Shown here piece by piece: positions 34,936 to 44,413 of a stretch of DNA of 64,000 bases. Below the pieces are notes generated by a model, which saw only the letters and a list, made by a program, of their open reading frames with translations, was not told where the DNA came from and searched no databases. Each line of letters begins with the position of its first letter. Positions within the stretch are counted from its first letter, which is position 1. This DNA comes from an uncultured Lachnospiraceae bacterium (GTDB taxonomy: Bacteria; Bacillota; Clostridia; Lachnospirales; Lachnospiraceae). The translations under genes were made by a program, and so were the position numbers. The stretch is from contig CAMWQW010000002.1 in the NCBI GenBank assembly GCA_947176505.1, positions 203,635-267,634 on the forward strand, read 5' to 3'.

Positions 34936-35865
34936 CTACTCCAAAAACATCTTAACGGGCTTCAAAAGACGCTCCGCTGCATAAAAAGCATAGATTCCGT
35001 AAAATCTCTTTTCCTCATCATAGACTCTGACTTGTTCCCCATCGGCAAGCTCTAGGGACTGCAGGGTCTGTTTAAGCTGCGCCGTGCCAAGCCTGTTACC
35101 GTTTTGCGCCATTTTAAGTCCCTGCTCATTCACACACACCGACCTATTTTGTGCAAAGACGGCATCAGGCGGAATGATAACATCCGATATTTCCCCTTCA
35201 TCCCTAAGTTTTTCCAATGCAGACAATGTCAGAGCCTCCTCCATCCCAAAAATCCCAACCCTGCTTCTTACAAGGGATTCCATTGCACCGCCGCATCCCA
35301 GCTTTGCACCGATATCATGACATAATGTTCTGATATAAGTTCCTTTGGAACATACGACTCTCATTCTGACCGTCGGAAGCTTGCTTTCACAGATTTCTAT
35401 TTCCTTAACCCGTACTCTCCTCGGCTTGCGTTCCACTTCTTTACCTGCCCGCGCAAGCTCATACAGCTTCTTTCCGTCTACCTTCAATGCAGAGTACATC
35501 GGCGGAATCTGATCGTAATCTCCCAGAAATCCCATGATGGTCTCCCGTACCTGTTCCTGCGTAACCGCTCTCAGCTTCCCTGCATCACATCGCTCCAGTA
35601 TTTTCCCGGACATATCCTGTGTATCCGTAACCACACCAAGACGCAGTACGGCAATATACTCTTTGTCCCAATCAGTAAGCATATCGCAGAGTTTTGTCCC
35701 CGAACCTAAACATACAGGAAGCACGCCGACCGCTTCCGGATCGAGTGTTCCTGTATGCCCGATTTTCTTCATGTGGCAAATGCCACGGAGCTTGGCTACC
35801 ACATCATGAGATGTGAAGCCTCTCTCCTTATAAACATTCATAATTCCATTATATGTGTTATTCAT
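34936..35865 (-). CDS. truB: tRNA pseudouridine-55 synthase
   Basis: Makes the conserved pseudouridine in the T loop of tRNA. It has 309 residues. GIMNVYKERGFTSHDVVAKLRG and KIGHTGTLDPEAVGVLPVCLG contain the catalytic aspartate and the family's H-G-T-L-D-P motif; YSALKVDGKKLYELARAG, VRMRVVCSKGTYIRTLCHDIG and a PUA-like C terminus follow. The start at 35865 is supported by a GGAG site; it overlaps the end of the upstream DHH gene by eight bases. Confidence 0.95.
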   Translation of the reverse strand: MNNTYNGIMNVYKERGFTSHDVVAKLRGICHMKKIGHTGTLDPEAVGVLPVCLGSGTKLCDMLTDWDKEYIAVLRLGVVTDTQDMSGKILERCDAGKLRAVTQEQVRETIMGFLGDYDQIPPMYSALKVDGKKLYELARAGKEVERKPRRVRVKEIEICESKLPTVRMRVVCSKGTYIRTLCHDIGAKLGCGGAMESLVRSRVGIFGMEEALTLSALEKLRDEGEISDVIIPPDAVFAQNRSVCVNEQGLKMAQNGNRLGTAQLKQTLQSLELADGEQVRVYDEEKRFYGIYAFYAAERLLKPVKMFLE

Positions 35866-36808
35866 TCTTAAGCTGCTCCGCAATCTCTATAGAAAGATTG
35901 TTAATATTATCATGATATGTACCGTTCATCGTACATCCGGCTGCGCGTACATGTCCGCCACCGCCAAACTTCATCGCTATGGCTGCCACATCTACCTTAC
36001 CGTTAGACCGCATACTCACCTTGTACTCTAACGTTCCAGTCTCATACATGAAAATTGCACAGTCCACGCCTTTGACTGATTGCAGATGATTCACAATCCC
36101 ATCCAAATCCTTAGGCGTCACACAGTAAAACTCCATCATTCGTCGGCTGACCATGCTGACAATACATCGCTCGTGCATAAATCGAACGCTCTCAAGCACC
36201 GCTCTGCCCATAATCTGTGTTTGAAGATATGTCTTCTCAAAAAACGTCTCTTCCACAATTTTTGAGAAATCAAATCCAAATTTAATAAGTTCTGCCACAA
36301 TCTGTAAGGTACGCGGTGATGTGTTGGAATACCGGAACACACCGGTGTCATGGGCAATACCGATATAAATTGCCTTGGCTATTTCTTCATCAACCATCTC
36401 CGGTTCCATCAAGTCATAGAGCAATTCAGCCGTCGAACTTCTCTTTGGCTCCACTATACTCACATCTCCACATCCGGAATTGCTGATATGATGGTCGATA
36501 TTAATCTTCTTGCACGCATTGCGGTAAATAGGTTCCGCATCTCCCAGCCGTTCGTCCGTCGTATCCAATGCTACAAACACATCATATACTTTATTCGTGT
36601 TAAATTCTGATTTAATATCCTCAATGTGACTGATACACTGAAAAATATCTGCCGGCTTATCTAAGTATACGTCTATTTCCGCTTTCGGCATGACTCTTTT
36701 CAGATAAAGATACAGCCCCATCACAGAACCGATACAATCCCCGTCCGGTCTGACATGACCACCTATCGCTATTGTCTTGGCATCTTTTACTTCATCAATT
36801 ATTCTCAT
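35858..36808 (-). CDS. nrnA: DHH/DHHA1 phosphoesterase, NrnA-like nanoRNase
   Basis: A 316-residue phosphoesterase that degrades short oligoribonucleotides and may dephosphorylate pAp. Motifs: GGHVRPDGDCIGSVMGL (residues 17-33), FVALDTTDERLGD, NIDHHISNSGCGD (the DHH motif), IGIAHDTGVFRYSNTS, and in DHHA1 the KFGGGGHVRAAGCTM glycine-rich motif. It starts 14 bases inside the end of rbfA. Placement between rbfA and truB is the usual Firmicute order. Confidence 0.93.
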   Translation of the reverse strand: MRIIDEVKDAKTIAIGGHVRPDGDCIGSVMGLYLYLKRVMPKAEIDVYLDKPADIFQCISHIEDIKSEFNTNKVYDVFVALDTTDERLGDAEPIYRNACKKINIDHHISNSGCGDVSIVEPKRSSTAELLYDLMEPEMVDEEIAKAIYIGIAHDTGVFRYSNTSPRTLQIVAELIKFGFDFSKIVEETFFEKTYLQTQIMGRAVLESVRFMHERCIVSMVSRRMMEFYCVTPKDLDGIVNHLQSVKGVDCAIFMYETGTLEYKVSMRSNGKVDVAAIAMKFGGGGHVRAAGCTMNGTYHDNINNLSIEIAEQLKNE

Positions 36809-37190
36809 CGCTCTCTACCATCTCATCTTCTACCGATTCACTATGAACTACTTCGTCTATTAATTTTGACATATTTACGCCGTATGCAATGGATTGATCC
36901 ATAATAAAAGAAATCTGTGGTGTGTTGCGCAGATTAATCGTCCTCGCTAACTGGTTACGGATATACCCCTCCGCGCTCTTCAAGCCCGCCAGCGTATCAG
37001 CCTGCGCTTTCTCATCTCCAAGCACACTGATCCACGCCTTACAGGTCTTTAAGTCCGGGGCAACCTCCACAGCCACCACCGAAGTCATCGGGGCTATCCT
37101 CGGATCCTTGATCCCACCCCTGATGATTTCCGCCAGAACACGCTGCACCTCTCCATTGATACGAGTATTCTTAACACTGTTTTTACGCAT
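36795..37190 (-). CDS. rbfA: Ribosome-binding factor A
   Basis: A 30S assembly factor needed for 16S maturation. It has 131 residues. NTRINGEVQRVLAEIIRGGIKDPRIAPMTSVVAVEVAPDLKTCKAWISVLG is the KH-like core, and INLRNTPQISFIMDQSIAYGVNMSKLIDEV the conserved second half; a short acidic tail follows. It lies between infB and the DHH gene. Confidence 0.95.
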   Translation of the reverse strand: MRKNSVKNTRINGEVQRVLAEIIRGGIKDPRIAPMTSVVAVEVAPDLKTCKAWISVLGDEKAQADTLAGLKSAEGYIRNQLARTINLRNTPQISFIMDQSIAYGVNMSKLIDEVVHSESVEDEMVESDENN

Positions 37191-37282
37191 TATATAAGCC
37201 CTCAGTCACAGTTAAACAAAAAGCCGAACTGTAACATCCTTTCCGGTCGAATCCGAAACATCGTAACGCATGTTATCATATG

Positions 37283-40129
37283 TTATCTCGGTACTTCAAC
37301 CATAATATATGCCTCGACGATATCTAATTCCTGCATCTTATCGAATCCCTCAAATACAAGACCGCACTCAAATCCGGCTTTCACTTCCTTCACATCATCT
37401 TTAAACCGTTTCAGAGACGCCAGTTCACCTTCATAAATCTGCTCGCCTTCCCTGCTGATACGAATCTTACATCCTCTCTGGAATTCACCGTCCAATATAT
37501 AGGAACCTGCAATATTGCCGACCGCAGATGCCTTAAATATCTGGCGCACTTCGGCATGACCAATCACTTTCTCCTCATAAATCGGATCTAACATACCCTT
37601 CATCGCCGCTTCAATATCTTCAATCGCCTGATAGATTACCTTGTACAGCCTTACATCTACGCCTTCACGCTCTGCCACAGCCTTAGCCGTGGTGTCCGGT
37701 CTTACATTAAAGCCGATTATGATCGCAGAAGATGCGGATGCCAGAGAAACATCTGACTCATTGATTGCGCCCACACCGCCGTGGATACATTTTACGACGA
37801 CTTCTTCGTTGGACAGTTTCATCAGACTCTGTTTTACAGCCTCCACGCTGCCTTGTACATCCGCCTTGACAATCAGATTCAATTCCTTCAGGTTACCCTC
37901 TTGAATCTGGCTGAACAAGTCATCCAGAGACATTCTTGTCTTAGTATCTGCAAGCATCTCTTCTTTATGCTGCGCCATATAGGTTTCTGCATAAGATTTT
38001 GCACTCTTATCATTCTCATGTACGATAAACACCTCGCCGGCACTCGGTACGTCGGACAGACCTAATATCTCTACCGGTGTGGACGGCGTCGCCTCCTTCA
38101 CCCTTCTGCCCTTGTCGTCTATCATCGCTCTTACTTTGCCATGACTTGCGCCTGCCGAAATAAAATCACCTACATGCAGCGTACCCTTCTGTACCAGCAC
38201 CGTTGCAACAGGACCACGTCCCTTGTCAAGCTCCGCCTCGATGACCAGACCTCGTGCATTTCTGTTCGGATTAGCCTTAAGCTCCAGAATCTCTGCAGTT
38301 AAAAGTATTGTTTCTAACAGATTCTCAATGCCCTCGCCCGACTTGGCAGATACAGGTACAAACTCTGTTGATCCACCCCAATCTACCGGAATCAATTCAT
38401 ACTCTGTCATCTCCTGCTTCACGCGGTCTATGTTTGCGCTGGGTTTATCAATCTTATTGACTGCTACAATAATTTCAATTCCCGCTGCCTTAGCATGATT
38501 AATCGCCTCTATCGTCTGTGGCATAACACCGTCGTCCGCCGCAATGACAAGCACGGCAATATCCGTAGAATTAGCGCCTCTCATACGCATCGCCGTAAAT
38601 GCCTCATGTCCCGGTGTATCCAAAAACGTGATGCTCTGCCCATTGGCTGTAACCGTATATGCACCGATTGCCTGCGTAATACCGCCTGCCTCCTTATCGG
38701 TAACGTTAGTCTTACGAATTGCATCAAGCAAAGATGTCTTACCATGGTCAACGTGTCCCATAACACAAATAACAGGCGGTCTGCTCACCATGGAATCTTC
38801 GTCTTCCTCTTCCTCCTTGAGCAGTTCCTCAATGACATCTACTTTGACTTCTTTCTCACAGATAATCTCATATTCAATTGCAATATTTTCCGCATCTTCA
38901 AAGCTGATCTCTGAATTTAAAGTTACAATTTGTCCTTGCAAAAACAATTTCTTGATAATCACGGACGGCTGTATCTTCATTTTATCCGCCAAATCTTTGA
39001 TTGTTAAAGATTCCGGAATCGTAATGACTTTGATCTGCTCTTCCACAGCCTCTTCAACCTTTTTCTCCGGCTTGATAAACCGACCTGCTTTGTTGCGATT
39101 CTTTACCGCTACATCATCCTCTTCGTAAATCAGATCTTTCTTGGAACGTTTATCCCTATCCTGATTTGCCCTGCGTTTCTCATCATCTCTGTGCTTCTCC
39201 ACGTCCTTGATAGGCGTCTCGGGGATAAAGTCCTTCTGATTGTTATTTTTCTTAAATCGATTGTCCTGCCCGCCATTTCCTCTTTGAGGGCGTTCATAAT
39301 TACCCTGACTGCGGACAGCGCCTGCGCCAGCGCCGTTATTCCTGCGATTGCCTTGATTATTGTTATAAGCCGGTCTATTCTGACCTTCCGGTCTGTTATT
39401 TTCTCCCGCACCTGCTGTTCTCTCCCGTCCCTGCGGCGCCTTGTTCGCACGTGCTGCGCCGGCATTTTCACGTTCCTGTTGTTCACGCTGCTGCTGCTCC
39501 CGTTCACGCTGTTGCTGCTCCCGTTCACGTTCACGTTTCTCCTGCTGCTTCTGCTCCATTCTGCGCTCCTGCTGTTGTCTCTGGCGCACATCATAAGGCT
39601 CCGCCGTTACAGGAATAGGTTTTTGCGTCGGTCTGATAATCTGATGCGGCACGTTCTGTACCTGCACCGGACGACCACCATTGCCTGCAGGTCTTCTCTC
39701 ACTGCTGCCGCGATTGCCTCCGTTATTTCCATTATTGCCCTGTGGCGGACGCTGTCCCGGCATCTTGGAATTATGTGGATTACTCACGAAAATAATTTTT
39801 TTCTTTTTAGGCTGTTCCGCTTTTGTTTTGGACTCAGCTCTGACCGCTGCCTTCTCCGGAGCCTTGGAGTCTCCCTTGACTTTAGCTTCATCCTTGGACT
39901 CTGCCTTCATTTCAGTCTTGGGTTCTTCTTTTGCTTCCGGTTTTGCCACTGCACCCTGTTTTCCCGGCACAGCGCCGTCAAAATGTTTCCGGACAAGCTC
40001 GATTGCCTCATCCTCAATAGAACTTTGTGCCACTTTTACTTCATATCCTTTATCCTGCAAAAAAGCAATCAACTCTTTGCTCTGTTTATCCAGCTCTTTT
40101 GCCAGCTCATGTACTTTCATTTTTGCCAT
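37283..40129 (-). CDS. infB: Translation initiation factor IF-2
   Basis: The GTPase that delivers initiator tRNA and joins ribosomal subunits. It has 948 residues. An IF2 N-terminal helical domain ([31 protein letters not shown]) is followed by a long low-complexity region (about 50-340): first Lys/Glu/Ala-rich, then Asn/Gly/Arg and Gln/Arg/Glu-rich. A second N-terminal domain ([31 protein letters not shown]), the G domain ([31 protein letters not shown]) and C-terminal domains with [21 protein letters not shown] complete it. The start at 40129 has GGAGGTAGTGAGC before it. Confidence 0.97.
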   Translation of the reverse strand: MAKMKVHELAKELDKQSKELIAFLQDKGYEVKVAQSSIEDEAIELVRKHFDGAVPGKQGAVAKPEAKEEPKTEMKAESKDEAKVKGDSKAPEKAAVRAESKTKAEQPKKKKIIFVSNPHNSKMPGQRPPQGNNGNNGGNRGSSERRPAGNGGRPVQVQNVPHQIIRPTQKPIPVTAEPYDVRQRQQQERRMEQKQQEKREREREQQQREREQQQREQQERENAGAARANKAPQGRERTAGAGENNRPEGQNRPAYNNNQGNRRNNGAGAGAVRSQGNYERPQRGNGGQDNRFKKNNNQKDFIPETPIKDVEKHRDDEKRRANQDRDKRSKKDLIYEEDDVAVKNRNKAGRFIKPEKKVEEAVEEQIKVITIPESLTIKDLADKMKIQPSVIIKKLFLQGQIVTLNSEISFEDAENIAIEYEIICEKEVKVDVIEELLKEEEEDEDSMVSRPPVICVMGHVDHGKTSLLDAIRKTNVTDKEAGGITQAIGAYTVTANGQSITFLDTPGHEAFTAMRMRGANSTDIAVLVIAADDGVMPQTIEAINHAKAAGIEIIVAVNKIDKPSANIDRVKQEMTEYELIPVDWGGSTEFVPVSAKSGEGIENLLETILLTAEILELKANPNRNARGLVIEAELDKGRGPVATVLVQKGTLHVGDFISAGASHGKVRAMIDDKGRRVKEATPSTPVEILGLSDVPSAGEVFIVHENDKSAKSYAETYMAQHKEEMLADTKTRMSLDDLFSQIQEGNLKELNLIVKADVQGSVEAVKQSLMKLSNEEVVVKCIHGGVGAINESDVSLASASSAIIIGFNVRPDTTAKAVAEREGVDVRLYKVIYQAIEDIEAAMKGMLDPIYEEKVIGHAEVRQIFKASAVGNIAGSYILDGEFQRGCKIRISREGEQIYEGELASLKRFKDDVKEVKAGFECGLVFEGFDKMQELDIVEAYIMVEVPR

Positions 40130-40144
40130 GCTCACTACCTCCAA

Positions 40145-40468
40145 CTATTCCGAATCTAATAAATGCTTCCGTATCGAATCTGCAAATCCTTTATCAGTCA
40201 CAGCAAGACAGGAACGCTCTTCCTTGCCGATGGCATGCCCTAGTATTTCTTTCACACCGTAATACTCATATGGCACTTCATAGAATCCACACATATTACT
40301 ATATTTCTTTCTGGTGTTATCCGAAGCATTCTCCGCTATGATAACCAGATATGCCTTTCCACTCTTAACTGCCTGCTCTGTCGCAAATCCGCCACTGACA
40401 ACATTTCTGGAGCGGGCAGCCAAACCCAGCATAGATAGCACCCGATTTTTATTCGGTTTCTCCTGCAT
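40145..40468 (-). CDS. ylxQ: L7Ae/L30e-family ribosomal protein-like
   Basis: A 107-residue RNA-binding protein of the YlxQ type, of unknown exact role. NRVLSMLGLAARSRNVVSGGFATEQAVKSGKAYLVIIAENASDNTRKKY is the typical L7Ae/L30e pattern with the G-L-A-x-R-x-x-x-x-x-G motif. The start at 40468 has a GGAGG site, and the gene overlaps ylxR by 20 bases. Location between ylxR and infB supports the name. Confidence 0.9.
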   Translation of the reverse strand: MQEKPNKNRVLSMLGLAARSRNVVSGGFATEQAVKSGKAYLVIIAENASDNTRKKYSNMCGFYEVPYEYYGVKEILGHAIGKEERSCLAVTDKGFADSIRKHLLDSE

Positions 40469-40733
40469 GTTTGCCCTCCTCAAACTCCTTTTCCAGATTC
40501 TCGTATATTTCCTGCGGTATATTCATTTTGAAAGAACGCTCTAACCCTTTGTTCTTTCTGGCTTTCAACAGACACTCCCTATTTACACACAGATAAGCTC
40601 CTCTGCCGTTCTTCCTGCCGGTCATATCAAGCACGACAGAACCTTCTTCCGTTCTAAGGACGCGCATCATGTCTTTCTTACTCTTCATTTCACCGCATCC
40701 CACACATTGCCGCATGGGTATCTTCTTAGCCAT
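40449..40733 (-). CDS. rnpM: YlxR-family protein (RNase P modulator)
   Basis: A 94-residue DUF448 protein. MRQCVGCGEMKSKKDMMRVLRTEEG and the signature NGRGAYLCVNRECLLKARKNKGLERSF match YlxR, for which an RNA-binding role and effects on RNase P have been reported. The start overlaps the nusA stop (TAATG), indicating coupled translation. Confidence 0.92.
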   Translation of the reverse strand: MAKKIPMRQCVGCGEMKSKKDMMRVLRTEEGSVVLDMTGRKNGRGAYLCVNRECLLKARKNKGLERSFKMNIPQEIYENLEKEFEEGKHAGETE

Positions 40734-41965
40734 TATTCTATCTCTCCCGGTTTCTCCTCATATTCTGCGCCAGCTTCTTCGCTATACTCTTCATCACCGT
40801 ATGACTCTTCACTATAGTCCGCTTCTCTGTATTCTTCTTCACTATACCCTTCTTCACCGTATGACTCTTCATCGTATCCTTCTTCATACTCATCATCATA
40901 GACATAGTCTTCGTAGCGGAAGCCCGGTGCATCCTTCGCCTGTGTTTCACTCTTGATGTCGATTTTATATCCGGTCAGCCTTGCTGCCAGTCTGGCATTC
41001 TGTCCTTCCTTACCGATGGCAAGAGATAACTGATAATCTGGTACGACAACTTTAGCAGTTTTCTCATCGGGATCCGCAAATACCGCCACAATCTTGGCTG
41101 GCGACAACGCGTTCTGAATCAGATTACCCGGATTTTCATCCCAATTGACAATATCAATCTTCTCACCACACAGCTCATCGACAATGGAATTGACTCTTGC
41201 GCCGTTAATACCAACACATGCGCCCACTGCATCTACATTAGGATTATTGGAGCGGACAGCTATCTTTGTTCTGCTTCCTGCTTCTCTTGCGATACTCATA
41301 ATCTCTACCGTACCGTCTTTGATTTCTGTCACCTCGGACTCAAAAAGCCTCTTTACCAGTTCCGGGTGAGTACGGCTGACAAGAATCCTTGGTCCTTTAG
41401 GTGTATTCTTGACTTCCAGAATATATACCTTAATTCTCTCGGTCGGTTTAAAATTCTCACCTCTGACCTGCTCACTCTCATTTAAGATTGCATCCGCTTT
41501 GCCAAGATTGATTGAAATATTTCTACCGATGTAGCGCTGTACAATACCGGTCACCACATCCTTCTCTTTCTCATAATACTGATTATAGATAACACTTCTC
41601 TCTTCCTCTCGAATTTTCTGTAAGATAACGTTCTTTGCATTCTGTGTTGCAATACGTCCAAACTCCTTGGACTTAATCTCTACATGGAGCATATCGCCAA
41701 GCTTAGCTTTCTTGGAAATCTCCTGCGCTTCTTCCAGAGAAATCTGCAGCACATCGTCTTCCACTTCTTCCACGACTTCCTTCTCGGCATAGCAGAGAAA
41801 ATCACAGGTATCTCTGTCGATTTCCACCTTGATATTATCCGCCTTGCCAAAATGGTTCTTGCACGCCGTAATCAGAGAATTTTCGATTGCTTCAAAAAGG
41901 ATTTCTTTGCTGATCTCCTTCTCCTTCTCCAGAATATCCAGTGCTTCCATTAACTCCTTATTCAT
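40733..41965 (-). CDS. nusA: Transcription termination/antitermination protein NusA
   Basis: An RNA polymerase-associated factor controlling pausing, termination and antitermination. It has 410 residues. The N-terminal RNAP-binding domain ([31 protein letters not shown]), an S1 domain ([24 protein letters not shown]) and two KH domains ([56 protein letters not shown]) are intact. A 55-residue tail (about 355-410) of Tyr, Glu, Asp, Gly and Ser with repeated S-E-E/Y-G-E-E units follows. The acidic C-terminal repeats of the gamma-proteobacterial protein are absent. Confidence 0.96.
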   Translation of the reverse strand: MNKELMEALDILEKEKEISKEILFEAIENSLITACKNHFGKADNIKVEIDRDTCDFLCYAEKEVVEEVEDDVLQISLEEAQEISKKAKLGDMLHVEIKSKEFGRIATQNAKNVILQKIREEERSVIYNQYYEKEKDVVTGIVQRYIGRNISINLGKADAILNESEQVRGENFKPTERIKVYILEVKNTPKGPRILVSRTHPELVKRLFESEVTEIKDGTVEIMSIAREAGSRTKIAVRSNNPNVDAVGACVGINGARVNSIVDELCGEKIDIVNWDENPGNLIQNALSPAKIVAVFADPDEKTAKVVVPDYQLSLAIGKEGQNARLAARLTGYKIDIKSETQAKDAPGFRYEDYVYDDEYEEGYDEESYGEEGYSEEEYREADYSEESYGDEEYSEEAGAEYEEKPGEIE

Positions 41966-42030
41966 TTTCCATTATCCTCCTATGTTTCCTTCTTGGTTCT
42001 GTATTTCCTGCCACCATATCGGCTATTCTC

Positions 42031-42495
42031 TCAAAAATCAAACGCCAGCCTGACCAGTGCTGTTTCTTTCCTTGACAACACGCGGTTTACACCATTTTCC
42101 TCTATCGTAATCGTATCTACGTCATACGCTTTCAGAATACCTGCAAACTCCTTGCTGCCATCAATGGGCTTATACATTTTAATCTCAACATTCATCCCCA
42201 GACTCTTTTCCAAATGTCTGTCCTTTTTGAGTGTTCTGCCAAGTCCCGGACTGCTGACTTCCAAAATATACGCATCCGGTATGTAGTCTTCCGCATCCAG
42301 CACATCCGACAGCGCACGGCTGACATTCTCGCAGTCAACAATATTTACGCCCTCCGGTTTGTCTATATAAGCGCGCAGATACCAGTCGCTTCCTTCCTTA
42401 ACATATTCTACATCATAGATTTCCACACCGTATTTTTCTGCGATGGGAAGGAGCAGTTCCTCTGTTTTGGATTCATATGTCTCTCTTTTTGACAT
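42031..42495 (-). CDS. rimP: Ribosome maturation factor RimP
   Basis: A 30S assembly factor of 154 residues. YGVEIYDVEYVKEGSDWYLRAYIDKPEGVNIVDCENVSRALSDVLDAED and ILEVSSPGLGRTLKKDRHLEKSLG are the diagnostic segments; the C-terminal part is an SH3-like barrel. It heads the operon leading to nusA, infB and truB, with its own promoter and leader hairpin. Confidence 0.95.
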   Translation of the reverse strand: MSKRETYESKTEELLLPIAEKYGVEIYDVEYVKEGSDWYLRAYIDKPEGVNIVDCENVSRALSDVLDAEDYIPDAYILEVSSPGLGRTLKKDRHLEKSLGMNVEIKMYKPIDGSKEFAGILKAYDVDTITIEENGVNRVLSRKETALVRLAFDF

Positions 42496-42560
42496 GCCGC
42501 CTCCTCATAATTCCTGTTGCTGTCTAAGCAGTTTTCTATGCAAAAAATCTTTCTCATGTA

Positions 42561-42588
42561 AAAGAGTGGACTCGCAAGTCCACTCTTT
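42561..42588 (-). promoter_or_regulatory. Leader hairpin of the rimP-nusA operon
   Basis: A perfect 12-bp stem (AAAGAGTGGACT with AGTCCACTCTTT) with a four-base loop lies between the promoter and rimP. On the minus strand it is followed by only four T, so it may act as a weak attenuator. NusA is known to regulate its own operon in some bacteria; a role here is inference. Confidence 0.55.
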
Positions 42589-42617
42589 ATCTTAGTTTAT
42601 ATATTAACATATACTGT

Positions 42618-42646
42618 ATTGTAGCACCCTTTACTATGTTTTGCAA
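42618..42646 (-). promoter_or_regulatory. Promoter of the rimP-nusA-infB operon
   Basis: TTGCAA (42641-42646), 17 bases, TACAAT (42618-42623), read on the minus strand, just after the tRNA-Glu terminator. Confidence 0.7.
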
Positions 42647-42658
42647 GGGATTTTCAAT

Positions 42659-42697
42659 AAAAAATGCCGCAAACCATTTCTCTTATGGTTTCCAGCA
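42659..42697 (-). terminator. Terminator of tRNA-Glu
   Basis: On the minus strand TGCTG and AAACCAT pair with ATGGTTT and CGGCA, with one internal G/G mismatch, followed by TTTTTT. Confidence 0.85.
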
Positions 42698-42729
42698 CTT
42701 CTTCGGGTTGGGCTGTTATTCACAGTCAA

Positions 42730-42801
42730 CAGCTCGTAGGGGAATCGAACCCCTGTTTCCGCCGTGAGAGGGCGGCGTCTTAACCGCTTGACCAACGAGC
42801 C
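42730..42801 (-). tRNA. tRNA-Glu (CUC)
   Basis: A complete 72-base cloverleaf on the minus strand. The acceptor stem starts GGCTCGT and pairs with ACGAGCT (a G-U closes the first pair). The anticodon stem CCGCC/GGCGG encloses the loop CTCTCAC, giving anticodon CTC, which reads GAG. The T arm is AGGGG-TTCGATT-CCCCT. The discriminator base is G, and CCA is not encoded. Confidence 0.95.
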
Positions 42802-42825
42802 ATCTGTTTGACACTTGCTTATTCT

Positions 42826-42831
42826 ATTATA
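42826..42831 (-). promoter_or_regulatory. -10 element of the tRNA-Glu promoter
   Basis: TATAAT on the minus strand, placed to start transcription about 17 bases before the mature tRNA. No clear -35 is present. Confidence 0.45.
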
Positions 42832-42922
42832 TTTTTGACAAGAATGCAAGTACTTTTTTCATTTTTATACAGATTTATACAGAAAAATTTTTCAGGAATG
42901 TATTTTCAACGAAAAACTCCTC

Positions 42923-43690
42923 TTACAACACTTTACTGAGGAAGTCTATCGTTCTCGCCTCTTTCGGATGATCGAGCACTTCATCCGGCGTGCCTTCCTC
43001 CACAATATATCCGCCTTCCATGAAAATTACACGGCTTGCTACCTCACGGGCAAAGCCAATCTCATGGGTAACGACTACCATTGTCATTCCCTCCTTGGCA
43101 AGTTCTTTCATTACAGCCAAAACTTCACCCACCATCTCCGGGTCAAGCGCGCTTGTCGGTTCGTCAAAGAGCATAATATCCGGATTCATTTCCAGTGCTC
43201 TGGCTATCGCAACACGCTGTTTCTGCCCGCCGGATAACTGACTCGGATATGCTTCCGCTTTATCGGCAAGCCCAACTCGCTCTAACAGTTTCAACGCCTT
43301 GTCCTTCGCCTCTGTTTTTGACAATATTTTAAGGTGTACCGGCGCAAGCGTCATGTTCTTTAATACAGTCAAGTGATGAAACAGATTAAAATGCTGGAAA
43401 ACCATGCCGATATTCTCGCGTACCTTATTAATATCCGTATGCTTATCAGTCACATCATGCCCGTCTATGATAATCTGTCCGGACGTCACCTTCTCTAATT
43501 GGTTAAGGCATCTGAGAAGCGTGGACTTACCGCTGCCGGAAGGTCCGATCAGCACCACTACTTCACCTTCGCTTACTTCTATATTGATATCCTTGAGTAC
43601 TTCCAGTGAACCGAAACTCTTCTTCAAATTTCTCACAATAATTTTATTCTTACCAGAAACGCTGCTGCCAAGATTATTACTATCTGCCAC
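42923..43690 (-). CDS. Polar amino acid ABC transporter, ATP-binding protein
   Basis: The ATPase of a GlnQ-type importer. It has 255 residues. Walker [11 protein letters not shown] (about 49-58), the Q loop [17 protein letters not shown], the signature [15 protein letters not shown], Walker [17 protein letters not shown] and the H-loop [10 protein letters not shown] are intact. A 15-residue N-terminal extension is unremarkable. The start overlaps the permease by 11 bases. It is the third gene of the binding protein-permease-ATPase operon. Confidence 0.95.
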   Translation of the reverse strand: MADSNNLGSSVSGKNKIIVRNLKKSFGSLEVLKDINIEVSEGEVVVLIGPSGSGKSTLLRCLNQLEKVTSGQIIIDGHDVTDKHTDINKVRENIGMVFQHFNLFHHLTVLKNMTLAPVHLKILSKTEAKDKALKLLERVGLADKAEAYPSQLSGGQKQRVAIARALEMNPDIMLFDEPTSALDPEMVGEVLAVMKELAKEGMTMVVVTHEIGFAREVASRVIFMEGGYIVEEGTPDEVLDHPKEARTIDFLSKVL

Positions 43691-44369
43691 GGTTTACTCT
43701 CCTCTCTATCTTCTTTGAAACCTTGCTGAGCGTAATGATAACGACCATATACATCGCACCGATAATCGCCCATGTCTCCAGACATTTCATGGTATTACCC
43801 ATGATGGTCTTGCCCACGTTAACCAATTCCGGAAATGCAATCACGGATAAAATGGAACTGTCCTTCAGCGTTATAATAAACTGATTGATAATAGAGGGAA
43901 TCATAGTACGAATTGCCTGAGGAACTACGATCAGCGCCATACCTGCACTATAAGAGAGTCCGAGACTCCTGCCCGCCTCCATCTGTCCTCTGTCCACACT
44001 CTGAATACCTGCTCTGATGATTTCAGCCATATATGCACCACAGTTCATAGACAATGTAATCGTACCCGCAAGCAATGGTCCCATTCTGAAATCCGTAAAC
44101 CCTAAACTATGAATCCCCTGCGGTATACCAAAGTAAATAAAGTATGCCAGCACGATCAAAGGTACACCTCGCACCGCATCTACATAGACTGTACCTATAA
44201 AATTGAGTAGTCTGTTATGTCCCACATTCATCAGTCCGAAAGCCATACCGATTATCATAGCAAATACTAACGAAAGTACCGTCAACAGTACTGTCTGACC
44301 CAGCGCTTTAATTAACATCGTACCGTATGTCTGAATTATCATCATCATAGGGCAAATATCTCCAATCAT
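43680..44369 (-). CDS. Polar amino acid ABC transporter, permease
   Basis: A 229-residue inner-membrane permease of the HisM/GlnP family, with about five membrane segments. Family features are [74 protein letters not shown] (the EAA coupling loop) and VIPQ-like [18 protein letters not shown]. The first ATG (44369) has no clear ribosome site; ATG codons near 44348 lie behind GGAG and are an alternative start. Substrate is probably a polar or acidic amino acid. Confidence 0.92.
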   Translation of the reverse strand: MIGDICPMMMIIQTYGTMLIKALGQTVLLTVLSLVFAMIIGMAFGLMNVGHNRLLNFIGTVYVDAVRGVPLIVLAYFIYFGIPQGIHSLGFTDFRMGPLLAGTITLSMNCGAYMAEIIRAGIQSVDRGQMEAGRSLGLSYSAGMALIVVPQAIRTMIPSIINQFIITLKDSSILSVIAFPELVNVGKTIMGNTMKCLETWAIIGAMYMVVIITLSKVSKKIERRVNRGR

Positions 44370-44379
44370 ATTCTATCAT

Positions 44380-44403
44380 CCGGGCAGCACATGTGCTGCC
44401 CGG
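44380..44403 (-). promoter_or_regulatory. Intercistronic palindrome between binding-protein and permease genes
   Basis: A perfect 24-base palindrome (CCGGGCAGCA, CATG, TGCTGCCCGG) with no T tract. Such stems often protect the upstream binding-protein mRNA and lower expression of the permease; that role is inferred. Confidence 0.6.
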
Positions 44404-44413
44404 AAAGTAACCG

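Noticed and set aside
39191-40159. A 322-codon open frame on the plus strand opposite infB
   Set aside because: It is the antisense of the IF-2 low-complexity region, poor in initiation signals and made of Leu/Arg/Phe runs that mirror the Gln/Arg/Glu codons of infB.
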